Shown in pieces: positions 8,303 through 17,480 of a DNA stretch of 64,000 nucleotides; the stretch's first letter is position 1, and every line of letters begins with the position of its first letter. Where the stretch lies: contig DHSL01000018.1 in NCBI GenBank assembly GCA_002411345.1, positions 55,612 to 119,611 of the forward strand, given 5' to 3'. Both the position numbers and the translations under genes were made by a program. This DNA is from Bacteroidales bacterium UBA5287 (GTDB lineage: Bacteria > Bacteroidota > Bacteroidia > Bacteroidales > Dysgonomonadaceae). The notes below the pieces were generated by a model, which worked only from the letters and a program-made list of their open reading frames with translations, ran no database searches and was not told the DNA's origin.

Positions 8303-9214
8303 TCAATTCATTTGCTTCAATTCATTTACAATGGAATCTAGTATGCCATTTACAAATGTTCCGCTCTTAGAAGTACTGTAAAACTTTGCCATTTCAATAT
8401 ATTCGTTTAACGTAACGTTCGTTGGAATGGAAACAAAGGAGTCGATTTCTGAAATAGCAACTTGCATAATTACCAAATCCATAAAAGCAATACGCTCAAA
8501 ATCCCACTTGTCTGTATGCTTTTTTATCAGATCTCGGTACTTGTCCTCATTCATAATCGTTTCTGTAAACAAAGTTAGAGCAAATGCTTTGTCTTCATCG
8601 TTTTTAAACATTGGTAATAGTGGCTGATTTTCACCATTTTCCTGTTTAAACTTCTTTATGGTTTTGATAACGAATGTTTGCACTATCTCGATATCATCGT
8701 TCCAATAAATACTCTCGTCTTCCAACAACTCATCCAGATCTAAATTTCCAGAAATGTACAGTCTGAATATTTTCCTCCAGAACTCTTTATCATCTTCATA
8801 ACTAGGTGCAGCAATTGCCGCATACTTTTGATATGTTTCTGATTCGAGAATCACATCAAGCAATTTTTTTACAAATCCTTCACTGTTGTCCTTATTCCAA
8901 GGATTATCCTGAAGGAATTTCTGGAGCTGTTTATTGCTTTTTAATTGAATGATAAATTTATTATCAAGCAGATTCGTATTTGGGTTTAAATCTTCCTCAG
9001 TAGGCAAAAACTTATTCTTCTTTGATTCTACACGATCTTCATACAGATCGGTAAGTTGTATAGGAAGATAAAGAAAGTAATGATACAAATCATAAGACTT
9101 CTGCAAACTGAACAGTAGCTCTTTTTCAGCTTTTGTCAGATCTTTATTCGTATTCTGATACCAGGAATAGACCATCTGAACCACCCTTATACGAATTAAG
9201 TTTCGATTAATCAT
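8303..9214 (-). CDS. nusB: Transcription antitermination factor NusB (long Bacteroidota form)
   Basis: RNA-binding factor that works with NusE/S10 in antitermination complexes on rRNA operons. The NusB fold is clearest in the C-terminal half: WDFERIAFMDLVIMQVAISEI and NVTLNEYIEMAKFYSTSKSGTFVNGILD. At 303 residues it is about twice the E. coli length, which is normal for this phylum, where an N-terminal extension is present. It is the first gene of the nusB-yajC-ybbR-coaE unit, with a -7 element TACTTTTG just upstream. Confidence 0.93.
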   Translation of the reverse strand: MINRNLIRIRVVQMVYSWYQNTNKDLTKAEKELLFSLQKSYDLYHYFLYLPIQLTDLYEDRVESKKNKFLPTEEDLNPNTNLLDNKFIIQLKSNKQLQKFLQDNPWNKDNSEGFVKKLLDVILESETYQKYAAIAAPSYEDDKEFWRKIFRLYISGNLDLDELLEDESIYWNDDIEIVQTFVIKTIKKFKQENGENQPLLPMFKNDEDKAFALTLFTETIMNEDKYRDLIKKHTDKWDFERIAFMDLVIMQVAISEIDSFVSIPTNVTLNEYIEMAKFYSTSKSGTFVNGILDSIVNELKQMN

Positions 9215-9240
9215 TGTTTAAATGAACTTTATTTTAAATG

Positions 9241-9248
9241 CAAAAGTA
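9241..9248 (-). promoter_or_regulatory. Candidate -7 element (TACTTTTG) for nusB cluster
   Basis: A minus-strand match to TAnnTTTG, 27 bp before the nusB ATG. The -33 box is not clear. Confidence 0.4.
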
Positions 9249-9324
9249 GGTATTTTTTCCTTATTTCAATTATAAATGTGATAAAAGAAGTTTTATTGGA
9301 CAAACGATTGCTTTTTAGCTTACT

Positions 9325-9353
9325 TTTGATGATGACTTTTTTTTGTAGCTTTG
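9325..9353 (+). promoter_or_regulatory. Promoter of the GH20 gene
   Basis: TTTG (9325-9328), a 17-bp spacer and TAGCTTTG (9346-9353) match the Bacteroidota promoter consensus. The ATG is 41 bp downstream. Confidence 0.6.
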
Positions 9354-9393
9354 CAATAAAAGTCAATATAAATCTTTTATAAAACTCTTTAAA

Positions 9394-11298
9394 ATGAAAA
9401 AATTAGTGCTATGGTTATCTCTTGTTTTGCTTAGTGTTAATGTGATAGGGCAGCAAGATGTGACAAAAATCTCAATTATCCCTGAACCGGTGTCAATGGT
9501 TTATGAAAGTGGTAGTTATATTCTTCCAAATGAAATTTTGATCTCTAGCCCTACAAACAAGGAGATGAATTTTGTGAACGAATACCTGGTTGGTAAGTTA
9601 TCGTTGGCTACTGGAAAGACGGTGACAATCAACCCTAAAGCAAAAAATGCTTCTATCAAATTAATATTGAATAAAAAGACTAATACCGAAATTGGAAATG
9701 AGGGTTACACGTTGTCTTCAAATTCTGATGGGATAACTATCACTGCAAACAAACCTTCGGGATTGTTTTATGGTGTGCAAACTTTCTTTCAACTGTTGCC
9801 GCCTCAAATCGAAAGTAAAAAACTTCAGGAGAATGTGGCTTGGGAAATTCCTCAAGTTGATATAGTTGATTATCCCCGAGTAGGCTGGCGTGGCATAATG
9901 TTGGATGTTTCTCGTCACTTTTTCACTGTCGATGAGGTAAAACAGTTTATTGATAATATGGTGAAATATAAATACAATATGTTTCACTGGCATCTGACTG
10001 ATGATGAGGGTTGGAGAATTGAAATTAAAAGTCTTCCAAAATTAACGGAAGTAGGTGCGTGGCGTGTGGAAAAGATTGGTACTTTTGGTGGATTTTCAGA
10101 TCCGCTTCCCGACGAACCTAAAAACTATGGTGGTTATTATACGCAGGAACAAATTAAAGAAATAGTTATTTATGCTGGAGAACGATTTATTCAGGTGATT
10201 CCCGAAATTGATGTACCTGGTCATAGTCTTGCGGCAATAGCATCTTATCCTGAACTATCATGCACACCAGGAGCTGAAAATTACAATGTGCATGCTGGAG
10301 AACCATTTATGGATTGGTCGCAGGGAGCACCTCCCATTGCATTGGTGGACAATACTCTATGTCCTGCTAATGAGAAGGTGTATGAGTTTATGGATAAGGT
10401 CATTACAGAAGTAGCTCAATTATTTCCGTTCGAATATATTCATACTGGTGGCGACGAGGCTCCTCATAATTATTGGCAAAAAAGTCCTCAGGTTCAGGAG
10501 CTAATGAAGCGTGAAGCCTTAAAAACTATACCTCAGGTGCAATCGTATTTTGGAAAAAGACTTGAGAAAATCATTCAGTCTAAAGGGAAAAAGATGATGG
10601 GCTGGGATGAAATCCTTGAAGGAGGCATAACTCCCACAACTGCGCTCATGAGCTGGAGAGGAATTCAACATGGAATAGAGGCTTCTAAATCTGGGCATTA
10701 TGTGGTGATGTCACCAAGTAACTTTGTTTATATCGATCTAATGCAGGGGGATAAATCTACAGATCCTCCGGTGTATAATACTTTAAGACTTAACCAAACT
10801 TATAAGTTCGATCCAATACCTGAAGGGGCTGACCCAAAATACATTCTGGGAGGTCAGGCAAACTTATGGACCGAACAGATTTATAACATACGTCAAGCTG
10901 AATATATGACTTGGCCTCGTGCATTTGCAGTTTCTGAGTCGCTTTGGTCGCCAAAATCCAAAAAGGACTGGAATCATTTCGTCAATAAAACAGAAGATCA
11001 TTTTGTAAGGTTTGATTATGCTCAAACTAAGTATTCACCTGCAATGTACGATCCTATTGTTTCAGTTAAAAAAGATGGCGAAAAATATTATGTCTCTCTT
11101 AAAACTGAAATTGATGGTTTAGATATTTACACTAGCTTTGATAATTCTACTCCAGATAATTTTTATCCAAAATATACCGAAGCGCAGTTAATACCTAAAG
11201 ATGCTTCATTAATGCGGATCGTAACATATAAAGGTGATAAAATTGCTGGTAGAGTGATGAGTATCACTGTGGATGATTTAAAGAAACGGGCCAAATAA
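9394..11298 (+). CDS. GH20 beta-N-acetylhexosaminidase
   Basis: Exported exo-enzyme that removes terminal GlcNAc or GalNAc from glycans by substrate-assisted catalysis. A signal peptide (MKKLVLWLSLVLLSVNVIG, cleaved near QQ) precedes a GH20b-type N-terminal domain (about residues 25-160) and the TIM barrel. The catalytic pair is Asp354-Glu355 in HTGGDEAPHNYW. FHWHLTDDEGWRIEI and the substrate-binding MSWRGI segment are also present. A small C-terminal beta domain follows to residue 634. It is a single-gene unit with its own promoter, upstream of the rplY operon. The precise substrate is not deducible; host or dietary glycans are plausible. Confidence 0.95.
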   Translation: MKKLVLWLSLVLLSVNVIGQQDVTKISIIPEPVSMVYESGSYILPNEILISSPTNKEMNFVNEYLVGKLSLATGKTVTINPKAKNASIKLILNKKTNTEIGNEGYTLSSNSDGITITANKPSGLFYGVQTFFQLLPPQIESKKLQENVAWEIPQVDIVDYPRVGWRGIMLDVSRHFFTVDEVKQFIDNMVKYKYNMFHWHLTDDEGWRIEIKSLPKLTEVGAWRVEKIGTFGGFSDPLPDEPKNYGGYYTQEQIKEIVIYAGERFIQVIPEIDVPGHSLAAIASYPELSCTPGAENYNVHAGEPFMDWSQGAPPIALVDNTLCPANEKVYEFMDKVITEVAQLFPFEYIHTGGDEAPHNYWQKSPQVQELMKREALKTIPQVQSYFGKRLEKIIQSKGKKMMGWDEILEGGITPTTALMSWRGIQHGIEASKSGHYVVMSPSNFVYIDLMQGDKSTDPPVYNTLRLNQTYKFDPIPEGADPKYILGGQANLWTEQIYNIRQAEYMTWPRAFAVSESLWSPKSKKDWNHFVNKTEDHFVRFDYAQTKYSPAMYDPIVSVKKDGEKYYVSLKTEIDGLDIYTSFDNSTPDNFYPKYTEAQLIPKDASLMRIVTYKGDKIAGRVMSITVDDLKKRAK

Positions 11299-11330
11299 GT
11301 TGGAAATTAAAAAGATAATAACTATCTTTG
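11299..11330 (+). promoter_or_regulatory. Promoter of rplY-pth-hslR
   Basis: GTTG (11299-11302), a 20-bp spacer and TATCTTTG (11323-11330) fit the consensus. The -33 box overlaps the GH20 stop region. The leader to the rplY ATG is about 75 nt, long enough to hold a control element, but I see no convincing structure in it. Confidence 0.5.
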
Positions 11331-11410
11331 CGCCGCTTTTTGCAGCTCCCGTGTGATGGGGAATAAAGAAGCAATAAACACTTTATTTTGAGTAACACAA
11401 TTAGAAAAAA

Positions 11411-11989
11411 ATGAAAACATTTGAATTAAAAGGTGAAGTTAGAGACGATTTCGGAAAAAAAGCAGCCAGAGCATATCGTTCTGAAGGTTTAATTCCGTGC
11501 GTAGTTTATGGCGGACATGGAAAAGATAATATCAATTTCGTTGTTAAAGCTGGTGATGTACGTAACTTGATATATACTCCTGAGGTATATCTGGTAAATC
11601 TTGATCTTGGTGAAAACAAATTGCAGGCAGTCTTGCAAGAAGCTCAGTACCATCCTGTTAAGGATACAATATTGCATATCGATTTTCTTCATGTATTTCC
11701 TGAAGTTCCGGTTGTAATTGAAATTCCAGTACGTTTGGAAGGTCTGGCAGCAGGTGTTAGAGCAGGTGGTAAGTTATCGCTCGACATTCGTAAATTGAAA
11801 GTAAAAGCTTTGGCTAATAATCTTCCGGAAGAATTGGTTATCAACGTTGAAAAACTTGAATTAGGTAAATCTATTCAGGTTGGATCTCTCAACTTTGAAG
11901 GCCTTGAAATTCTGAATGCTAAGAACAGTGTTGTTTGTCGTGTACAATTAACTCGTGCCGCAAGAGGTAGTGCAGCTAAAGGTGAATAA
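11411..11989 (+). CDS. rplY: 50S ribosomal protein L25/CTC family
   Basis: 5S rRNA-binding ribosomal protein of the long (TL5/CTC) type. The N-terminal L25 domain (about residues 1-90, beginning MKTFELKGEVRDDFGKKAAR) is followed by the beta-rich TL5 C-terminal domain (about 98-180). The short alanine/glycine-rich tail is common in this phylum. It leads an operon with pth (9-bp gap) and hslR, a classic pairing of translation genes. Confidence 0.96.
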   Translation: MKTFELKGEVRDDFGKKAARAYRSEGLIPCVVYGGHGKDNINFVVKAGDVRNLIYTPEVYLVNLDLGENKLQAVLQEAQYHPVKDTILHIDFLHVFPEVPVVIEIPVRLEGLAAGVRAGGKLSLDIRKLKVKALANNLPEELVINVEKLELGKSIQVGSLNFEGLEILNAKNSVVCRVQLTRAARGSAAKGE

Positions 11990-11998
11990 CAGTTTGCA

Positions 11999-12565
11999 AT
12001 GAAATATTTGATTGTTGGGTTAGGGAATATCGGACCTGAGTACGAGAATTCTCGACATAACATAGGATTTATGATGTTGGACGCTTTTGCAAAAGCGTCC
12101 AATATCTTTTTTGAGGACAAACGATATGGGTTTGTTGCAGAAACACGACTCAAAAATAAGTCGTTGATACTGTTAAAACCTAGTACGTTTATGAACCTCA
12201 GTGGTAATGCTGTGCGATATTGGCGAAATAAGGAGAAAATAGATGTTGAAAACATTCTTGTATTAGTTGATGATCTCGCATTGCCTTATGGAACTCTGCG
12301 TTTAAAACCAAAAGGTAGCTCTGCCGGCCACAATGGTTTACAAAACATTCAAGATACATTAGGTACACAGAACTATGCTCGTTTGCGATTCGGTATCGGT
12401 AGTGATTTTTCCCGTGGAAAGCAAGTGAATTATGTTTTGAGTCCTTTTACAGATGAAGAAATAATTCAGATGCCTCCACTTTTTGAAACATCAACAGATA
12501 TCATTCGAAGTTTTTGTCTTGCAGGTGTTGAGGTTACTATGAATCAATTCAACAAACATAAATAA
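11999..12565 (+). CDS. pth: Peptidyl-tRNA hydrolase
   Basis: Cytoplasmic esterase that frees tRNA from peptidyl-tRNAs dropped by stalled ribosomes. YLIVGLGNIGPEYENSRHNIGF carries the catalytic His20. Further family motifs are KPSTFMNLSG, VDDLALPYGTLRLKPKG and SSAGHNGLQNI. The length of 188 residues is normal. Codons 27-35 lie in a perfect 26-bp palindrome followed by a T-run (12077-12112), which looks like an intragenic terminator. The stop codon overlaps the ATG of the next gene by one base, so the two are translationally coupled. Confidence 0.96.
   Translation: MKYLIVGLGNIGPEYENSRHNIGFMMLDAFAKASNIFFEDKRYGFVAETRLKNKSLILLKPSTFMNLSGNAVRYWRNKEKIDVENILVLVDDLALPYGTLRLKPKGSSAGHNGLQNIQDTLGTQNYARLRFGIGSDFSRGKQVNYVLSPFTDEEIIQMPPLFETSTDIIRSFCLAGVEVTMNQFNKHK
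12077..12112 (+). terminator. Terminator-like perfect palindrome inside pth
   Basis: The arms TTGGACGCTTTTG (12077-12089) and CAAAAGCGTCCAA (12090-12102) are exact reverse complements. TATCTTTTTT follows immediately. As RNA this would form a stem of at least 8 bp with GC-rich centre, then a U-run. It lies in frame inside pth, 78 bp after its ATG. Structure is seen; termination activity is inferred. Confidence 0.55.
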
Positions 12566-12969
12566 TGGATGATGTACGAATAGATAAATGGTTATGGGCT
12601 GTGCGTATATTCAAAACAAGGAGTGCCGCGGCAGATGCTTGTAAGAAAAATCGAGTCTATGTTCAGGATCTTTCAGTTAAGCCATCAAGAATGGTGCGAA
12701 AAGGTGATGTTATACAAGTACGTAAACCTCCAATAACATATTCATTCAAGATTCTTGATATTACGGATAAAAGGATGGGGGCAAAACTAGTACCTCTGTT
12801 TATGGAAAATGTTACTACACCTGATCAATACGAAATCCTTGAACTAAATAAAATTAGCGGTTTTGTCGACAGACAACGTGGGACAGGCAGGCCTACGAAA
12901 AAAGAGCGTCGCGATTTAGAGCAATTCTCAGAATCATTTGATTTTGATGAATTGGATTTCGAAGATTAA
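12565..12969 (+). CDS. hslR: S4-domain RNA-binding protein (HslR/Hsp15-like)
   Basis: Small RNA-binding protein. The N-terminal S4 domain (about residues 4-65, VRIDKWLWAVRIFKTRSAAADACKK) matches heat-shock protein 15, which in E. coli binds free 50S subunits carrying a nascent chain and helps recycle them. That fits its place after pth. The C-terminal part holds a basic GRPTKKERRDLEQF motif and an acidic tail. The start overlaps the pth stop. Its own stop overlaps the stop of the convergent comB gene by 3 bp, leaving no room for a terminator between them. Confidence 0.9.
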   Translation: MDDVRIDKWLWAVRIFKTRSAAADACKKNRVYVQDLSVKPSRMVRKGDVIQVRKPPITYSFKILDITDKRMGAKLVPLFMENVTTPDQYEILELNKISGFVDRQRGTGRPTKKERRDLEQFSESFDFDELDFED

Positions 12970-13676
12970 ACTCTTAATAATTTATTCTTTATATCATAGT
13001 AAGGTACAACAGTTGTAGTGTTTTGTGTAAGACAATACTCTGCTTCATCTTCAAACCCGTGTAATTGTAGTCGACGATAATGTTCCGAAACTTTCACAAA
13101 CTGCAACGGATTTTCCTTTGCCGATATCCAAAGATTAAGTGCAATCAATAGTGCATCTGAATCGGCTTCAACCATTGTGCGAAGTTTCATTTCTTCAACA
13201 AAAGCTCCTGCAAACAACGTGTCTTCCAAATTAATACGATTGTTCCATCCGGAACAAATCACAACTATCCGCTCGGTTTTTTTAGCACATTTTTCCACTA
13301 AGTTATGCATATTTGAAAAAGCGCCAATATATAACTCTTTGCAACCTTGAGCTGATTCAATTGCATGCGTACCATTGGTTGTAGTAAACACAATATCTTT
13401 TCCATCCACAATAGATGCTTTATATTCAAAAGGGGAATTCCCGAAATCCGCAAAATCACACTTCTGGGTATTGCGTTCTGCTCCAACAAGATAGCCTTTG
13501 GATTTGTAGCGTTTGGCTTCTTCTATATTTGCCACTGGTATTATGCTTCCCGCTCCATTGGTAAATGCTGCACAAATGGTTGTGGTTGCCCTGAAAATAT
13601 CCACAACAATTACAATATCGCCTTCTTTCTTGTAAAAAGAATAAAGTGCTGGTGAAGTACAAACATCTATTTTCAT
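12966..13676 (-). CDS. comB: 2-phosphosulfolactate phosphatase ComB family
   Basis: Mg-dependent phosphatase family named after the enzyme of coenzyme M synthesis in methanogens; bacterial members have an unclear role, possibly in sulfolactate metabolism. The start MKIDVCTSPALYSFY and the motif DIFRATTTICAAFTNGA are characteristic, as are GAERN and TTTNGT further on. I chose the ATG at 13676 because an upstream in-frame start at 13718 would overlap the -7 promoter element TATTTTTG at 13708-13715. The length of about 236 residues is normal. Confidence 0.87.
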   Translation of the reverse strand: MKIDVCTSPALYSFYKKEGDIVIVVDIFRATTTICAAFTNGAGSIIPVANIEEAKRYKSKGYLVGAERNTQKCDFADFGNSPFEYKASIVDGKDIVFTTTNGTHAIESAQGCKELYIGAFSNMHNLVEKCAKKTERIVVICSGWNNRINLEDTLFAGAFVEEMKLRTMVEADSDALLIALNLWISAKENPLQFVKVSEHYRRLQLHGFEDEAEYCLTQNTTTVVPYYDIKNKLLRV

Positions 13677-13707
13677 TGATTTAAATTCTTTCGTCTTTCT
13701 TTTTTCA

Positions 13708-13715
13708 CAAAAATA
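13708..13715 (-). promoter_or_regulatory. Candidate -7 element (TATTTTTG) for comB
   Basis: A minus-strand TAnnTTTG match, 32 bp before the chosen ATG at 13676. It argues against the longer reading frame. Confidence 0.45.
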
Positions 13716-13934
13716 CATAATTAATTGTTCATGTCGTGGTTCTGACGAAATTGGATTATTATTAGGGATGTTTGAGGCTTTTACCTGTTGACAAGTTGTT
13801 CTTTAAATATAAGGACAATGATAACTTGATTTATGACATTAAAAATTTATTATAGCATATATCCTAAATAATAAATCTATTATAAATTAATCGCTTTTTC
13901 GTATCTTGCAGGCTTAAAACAAACAATTTCGTAC

Positions 13935-14510
13935 ATGATTAAATCATCATACAAAATAATTCTCGGATCTAACTCGCCAAGACGGAATGAACTACTTTCG
14001 GGTATTGACATAGCGTATAAAGTACGCACTATACCTGATATAGATGAGGATTATCCCGCGGATATGGCTGTAGAGAAAGTGCCCGAATATCTTGCTCAGA
14101 AAAAAGCGGCTGCGTATAATCAACGTATGACAGATGATGTTCTGTTAATTACCGCTGATACAGTTGTCATTCTTGATGGTAAACTTTATGGTAAACCTAC
14201 TAATGATAAAGATGCAAAGGAAATGTTGCGCTCTTTGTCAGGTAAAACTCACACTGTAATTACTGGAGTGTGCCTGACAACTACCTGTAAACAAGTTACC
14301 TTTTCTGATGTCGCTTTCGTGACTTTTTCTGATATTTCTGATATTGAAATTGATTATTATCTGCAACATTATTCACCTTTAGATAAAGCTGGGGCCTATG
14401 GTGTTCAAGAATGGATCGGCTATATTGCTGTTGAAAGAATTGAAGGTTCTTATTTCAATGTCATGGGATTACCTATTTCCAAGGTATATCAAGCGTTAAA
14501 AGAATTTTGA
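13935..14510 (+). CDS. maf: Maf-like nucleotide pyrophosphatase
   Basis: House-cleaning pyrophosphatase that hydrolyses non-canonical or excess nucleoside triphosphates (dTTP/UTP or modified forms, depending on subgroup). ILGSNSPRRNELLSGI at residues 9-24 is the family signature; ITADTVVILDGKLYGKP and DKAGAYGVQEWIGYIAVERIEGSYFNVMGLP complete the active site. The length of 191 residues is normal. A near-consensus -7 box (TATCTTGC, 13902-13909) lies upstream. Confidence 0.95.
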   Translation: MIKSSYKIILGSNSPRRNELLSGIDIAYKVRTIPDIDEDYPADMAVEKVPEYLAQKKAAAYNQRMTDDVLLITADTVVILDGKLYGKPTNDKDAKEMLRSLSGKTHTVITGVCLTTTCKQVTFSDVAFVTFSDISDIEIDYYLQHYSPLDKAGAYGVQEWIGYIAVERIEGSYFNVMGLPISKVYQALKEF

Positions 14511-14695
14511 TCATTTTATTTTTTTAGTCATACATATAGAAATAATGTTACTAATGACACACTGATAATAGTGAAAGTAAGAACTAATTTAAAATTATAA
14601 ACAAAAAGAATAACAGCAAGTGGTTAATACAAATAATGAAATTCTGATAATATTTGTATCTTCGTCTTATAATTCACAAACAAAAAAACAATAAC

Positions 14696-16111
14696 ATGCT
14701 GACAGTAGAAAAAATTGGCGGAACATCCATGTCACAGTTTCAGGATGTGATGCAAAACATCATAATAGGTAACCGTAAAGGAGATGAATTATACAATCGT
14801 ATCTTTGTGGTTTCGGCATATAATAATGTGACTAACTGGTTGTTAGAACATAAGAAGACAGGAGAGCCAGGCATTTTTAATAAGTTTCTCAATGGAGAAG
14901 ATTATAGTAGCGCACTTGATTTTTTTTGTCAGCGATTATTGCTTATTAATGATGGATTTGCAGATATTGGTCTTGATTTAAAGGAAGCTCGAGATTTTAT
15001 CCGTTTCCGTGTTGATCAAGCAAAAACAATACTTTATAGTCTCGCAAAAGTATTAGCTTCTGGTTATGTTAATCGTGATGACATCCATCTTGCTGCACGC
15101 GAGATTCTTGCTTCAATAGGTGAAGCTCATTCTGGTTGGAATTCTGTTAACATCCTCAATAATAATGGCATCAATGCACGGTTTATTGATCTTTGTGGAT
15201 TTAATGACAATGAATCATTGACTATAGATGAACGCATTCATGCAGAGTTTTCGGGAATCGATTTTAGTAAAACTCTCTGTATCGCAACTGGATATACTAA
15301 AGGAACCGAAGGAATTATGAGAGCTTTCGACCGCGGTTATTCCGAAGTAACATTTAGTAAAATAGCCATTGAAGTCAAGGCTGATGAGGCTGTTATACAC
15401 AAAGAATATCATTTGTCCAGCGCCGATCCTAAAATAGTTGGTGTTGAAAACAGTATTCCTGTTGGTAATACTAATTACATAATTGCAGATCAATTGGCTG
15501 ATATAGGTATGGAAGCTATTCATCCCAAAGCTGCTAAACCTTTAGAATTGGCCAATATAAACATCCGTATCAAGAATACCTTTCAACCCGAACACCCAGG
15601 AACAGTAATTTCTAGCGATTATATTTCACCCGAACCTCGAGTGGAAATTGTATCTGGATCAAGAAAAGTGTTGGCTATTGAGATACACGATCCTATGATG
15701 GTAGGTGAAGTTGGATTTGATGGTCGCATTATGCAATATTTTGTAAAGTATAATGTCAGTTACATTCTTAAATCAACTAACGCCAACTCCATTACAATGG
15801 TCGTATGGGAAAACGAGCAATCTATAAAGCTCATCGAAGCACTTAGAGGAGTGTTTTATCAGGTAACATTATTGCCTGCTGCCATAGTATGCGTAATGGG
15901 TACCAACATCGCTATTCCGGGTTTCCTTTATAAAGCCTCCGAAGCTCTTTATGAAAAAGGTATTAATATCATGAGTTTTGCTCAATCGCTAATGCAGGTG
16001 AACATGCAATTTGTTATTGAACGTGATCGTTATGAAGATGCTGTTATTGCATTGAACGATAAGCTTTGTAAAAGAAAAATTGAGACTCATTCTCTGTTGG
16101 AGGAAGAGTAA
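14696..16111 (+). CDS. Aspartate kinase
   Basis: Phosphorylates aspartate, the first step toward lysine, threonine, methionine and diaminopimelate. The N-terminal kinase domain starts VEKIGGTSM (the K-GGTS motif) and includes GFxxxD-type substrate motifs; two ACT domains follow after about residue 320. I chose the ATG at 14696 because an earlier in-frame start at 14654 overlaps a promoter-like TATCTTCG. The fold has the family order, but this is a divergent subgroup relative to E. coli LysC. It stands alone, followed by a strong terminator. Feedback control by lysine or threonine through the ACT domains is likely but not shown. Confidence 0.9.
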   Translation: MLTVEKIGGTSMSQFQDVMQNIIIGNRKGDELYNRIFVVSAYNNVTNWLLEHKKTGEPGIFNKFLNGEDYSSALDFFCQRLLLINDGFADIGLDLKEARDFIRFRVDQAKTILYSLAKVLASGYVNRDDIHLAAREILASIGEAHSGWNSVNILNNNGINARFIDLCGFNDNESLTIDERIHAEFSGIDFSKTLCIATGYTKGTEGIMRAFDRGYSEVTFSKIAIEVKADEAVIHKEYHLSSADPKIVGVENSIPVGNTNYIIADQLADIGMEAIHPKAAKPLELANINIRIKNTFQPEHPGTVISSDYISPEPRVEIVSGSRKVLAIEIHDPMMVGEVGFDGRIMQYFVKYNVSYILKSTNANSITMVVWENEQSIKLIEALRGVFYQVTLLPAAIVCVMGTNIAIPGFLYKASEALYEKGINIMSFAQSLMQVNMQFVIERDRYEDAVIALNDKLCKRKIETHSLLEEE

Positions 16112-16157
16112 ATAATGATATGATATTGATGTCTGAAATAGATACAGATTGTTAAAA

Positions 16158-16187
16158 TGAGGGTGGAAACACCCTCACTTATTTTTC
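16158..16187 (+). terminator. Bidirectional terminator between aspartate kinase and hflX
   Basis: A perfect 8-bp stem, TGAGGGTG and CACCCTCA, closes a GAAA tetraloop and is followed by CTTATTTTT. On the other strand it is followed by TTTTAAC, so it can serve the convergent hflX gene too. Confidence 0.85.
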
Positions 16188-16212
16188 TGTAATTGGAGAA
16201 ACATTGAAAAAA

Positions 16213-17445
16213 CTAACTCTCATCTCCTTCATCGTAAGTTTGATACAAAAAATCATTATAGGGAAATCGTTGTACATGAATTTCTTTCACTTTCTTATAA
16301 ATAAGATTTTTAAGTTCATCAATATTTTCTTTTTCCTTTGCAGAAATAAATATACAATTCTCTTTCAGTTTACTCATCCATGTCATTTTAAGCTCTTCAA
16401 GCGAATAGTTCTCGCGACGTTTCGGTGTTAGATCATCCTCGTCCTTCTCAACATGGTTAAAAGCATCAATCTTGTTAAACAGCATGATAGTCGGCTTTTC
16501 TTCCTTATTGATATCAAATAATGTCTTTTCTACCACATTGATTTGCTCCTCAAAAGCTGGATGTGAAATATCTACCACATGAATTAAAATATCTGCTTCG
16601 CGAACTTCATCCAAAGTCGATTTAAACGATTCTACTAAGTGAGTAGGCAGTTTGCGAATGAAACCAACTGTATCTGTAAGCAAGAAAGGTAGGTTCTCAA
16701 TTGTTACCTTTCGCACTGTTGTATCAAGTGTGGCAAACAATTTATTCTCGGCAAACACTTCTGATTTGCTCAGCAGGGTCATCAAAGTCGATTTTCCAAC
16801 ATTTGTATAACCTACAAGTGCCAGACGTACCAATTTTCCTCTGTTTTTTCGCTGTACTATCTTCTGCTTGTCAATATCTTTTAGTTCTTGTTTCAGATGC
16901 GAAATTTTATCCAACACTATCCGTCGGTCTGTCTCCAACTGTGTTTCACCTGGTCCGCGCATGATTGTGCCCCCGCCACCTCGTTGACGTTCAAGGTGTG
17001 TCCACATTCGTGTAAGTCGAGGTAATAAATATTGATATTGTGCAAGTTCAACCTGGGCTTTCGCATGAGCAGTCTGCGCACGCATCGCAAAAATGTCAAG
17101 GATCAGACTGGTCCTATCCATAATCTTGATTCCCAGTTCTTTTTCGATATTCCGAATCTGTTTAGCAGATAATTCATCATCAAAAATAACCAGTCCAATT
17201 TCATTATCCTCATCTTGCACATAATCCTTTATCTCTTGTAGTTTCCCCGTACCCACAAAAGTAACAGAATTGGGCATTTCTAGTCGTTGTACAAATCGTT
17301 TCCCTGGAATAATTCCTGCCGTCTCCGCCAGAAAAGCCAGTTCGTCCAGGTATTCATTTACCTGTTCTTCGTTCTGTTCAGGTGTTATCAATCCCACCAA
17401 CACAGCATTCTCACTTTTAATTTCAGTAAGTATCAGATCTTTCAT
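16213..17445 (-). CDS. hflX: GTPase HflX
   Basis: Ribosome-associated GTPase that splits stalled or heat-damaged 70S ribosomes. The N-terminal HflX domain ends with the glycine-rich RQRGGGGTIMRGPGETQLE linker. The G domain has GYTNVGKSTL (P-loop), DTVGFIRKLP (G3) and NKID (G4). The length of 410 residues is normal. It starts 35 bp after the mnmA stop on the same strand, so the two probably form a tRNA/ribosome maintenance unit. Confidence 0.96.
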   Translation of the reverse strand: MKDLILTEIKSENAVLVGLITPEQNEEQVNEYLDELAFLAETAGIIPGKRFVQRLEMPNSVTFVGTGKLQEIKDYVQDEDNEIGLVIFDDELSAKQIRNIEKELGIKIMDRTSLILDIFAMRAQTAHAKAQVELAQYQYLLPRLTRMWTHLERQRGGGGTIMRGPGETQLETDRRIVLDKISHLKQELKDIDKQKIVQRKNRGKLVRLALVGYTNVGKSTLMTLLSKSEVFAENKLFATLDTTVRKVTIENLPFLLTDTVGFIRKLPTHLVESFKSTLDEVREADILIHVVDISHPAFEEQINVVEKTLFDINKEEKPTIMLFNKIDAFNHVEKDEDDLTPKRRENYSLEELKMTWMSKLKENCIFISAKEKENIDELKNLIYKKVKEIHVQRFPYNDFLYQTYDEGDES

Positions 17446-17480
17446 TTAGTATTCTCCTTTCAAAATTGGCCGTAATCATC

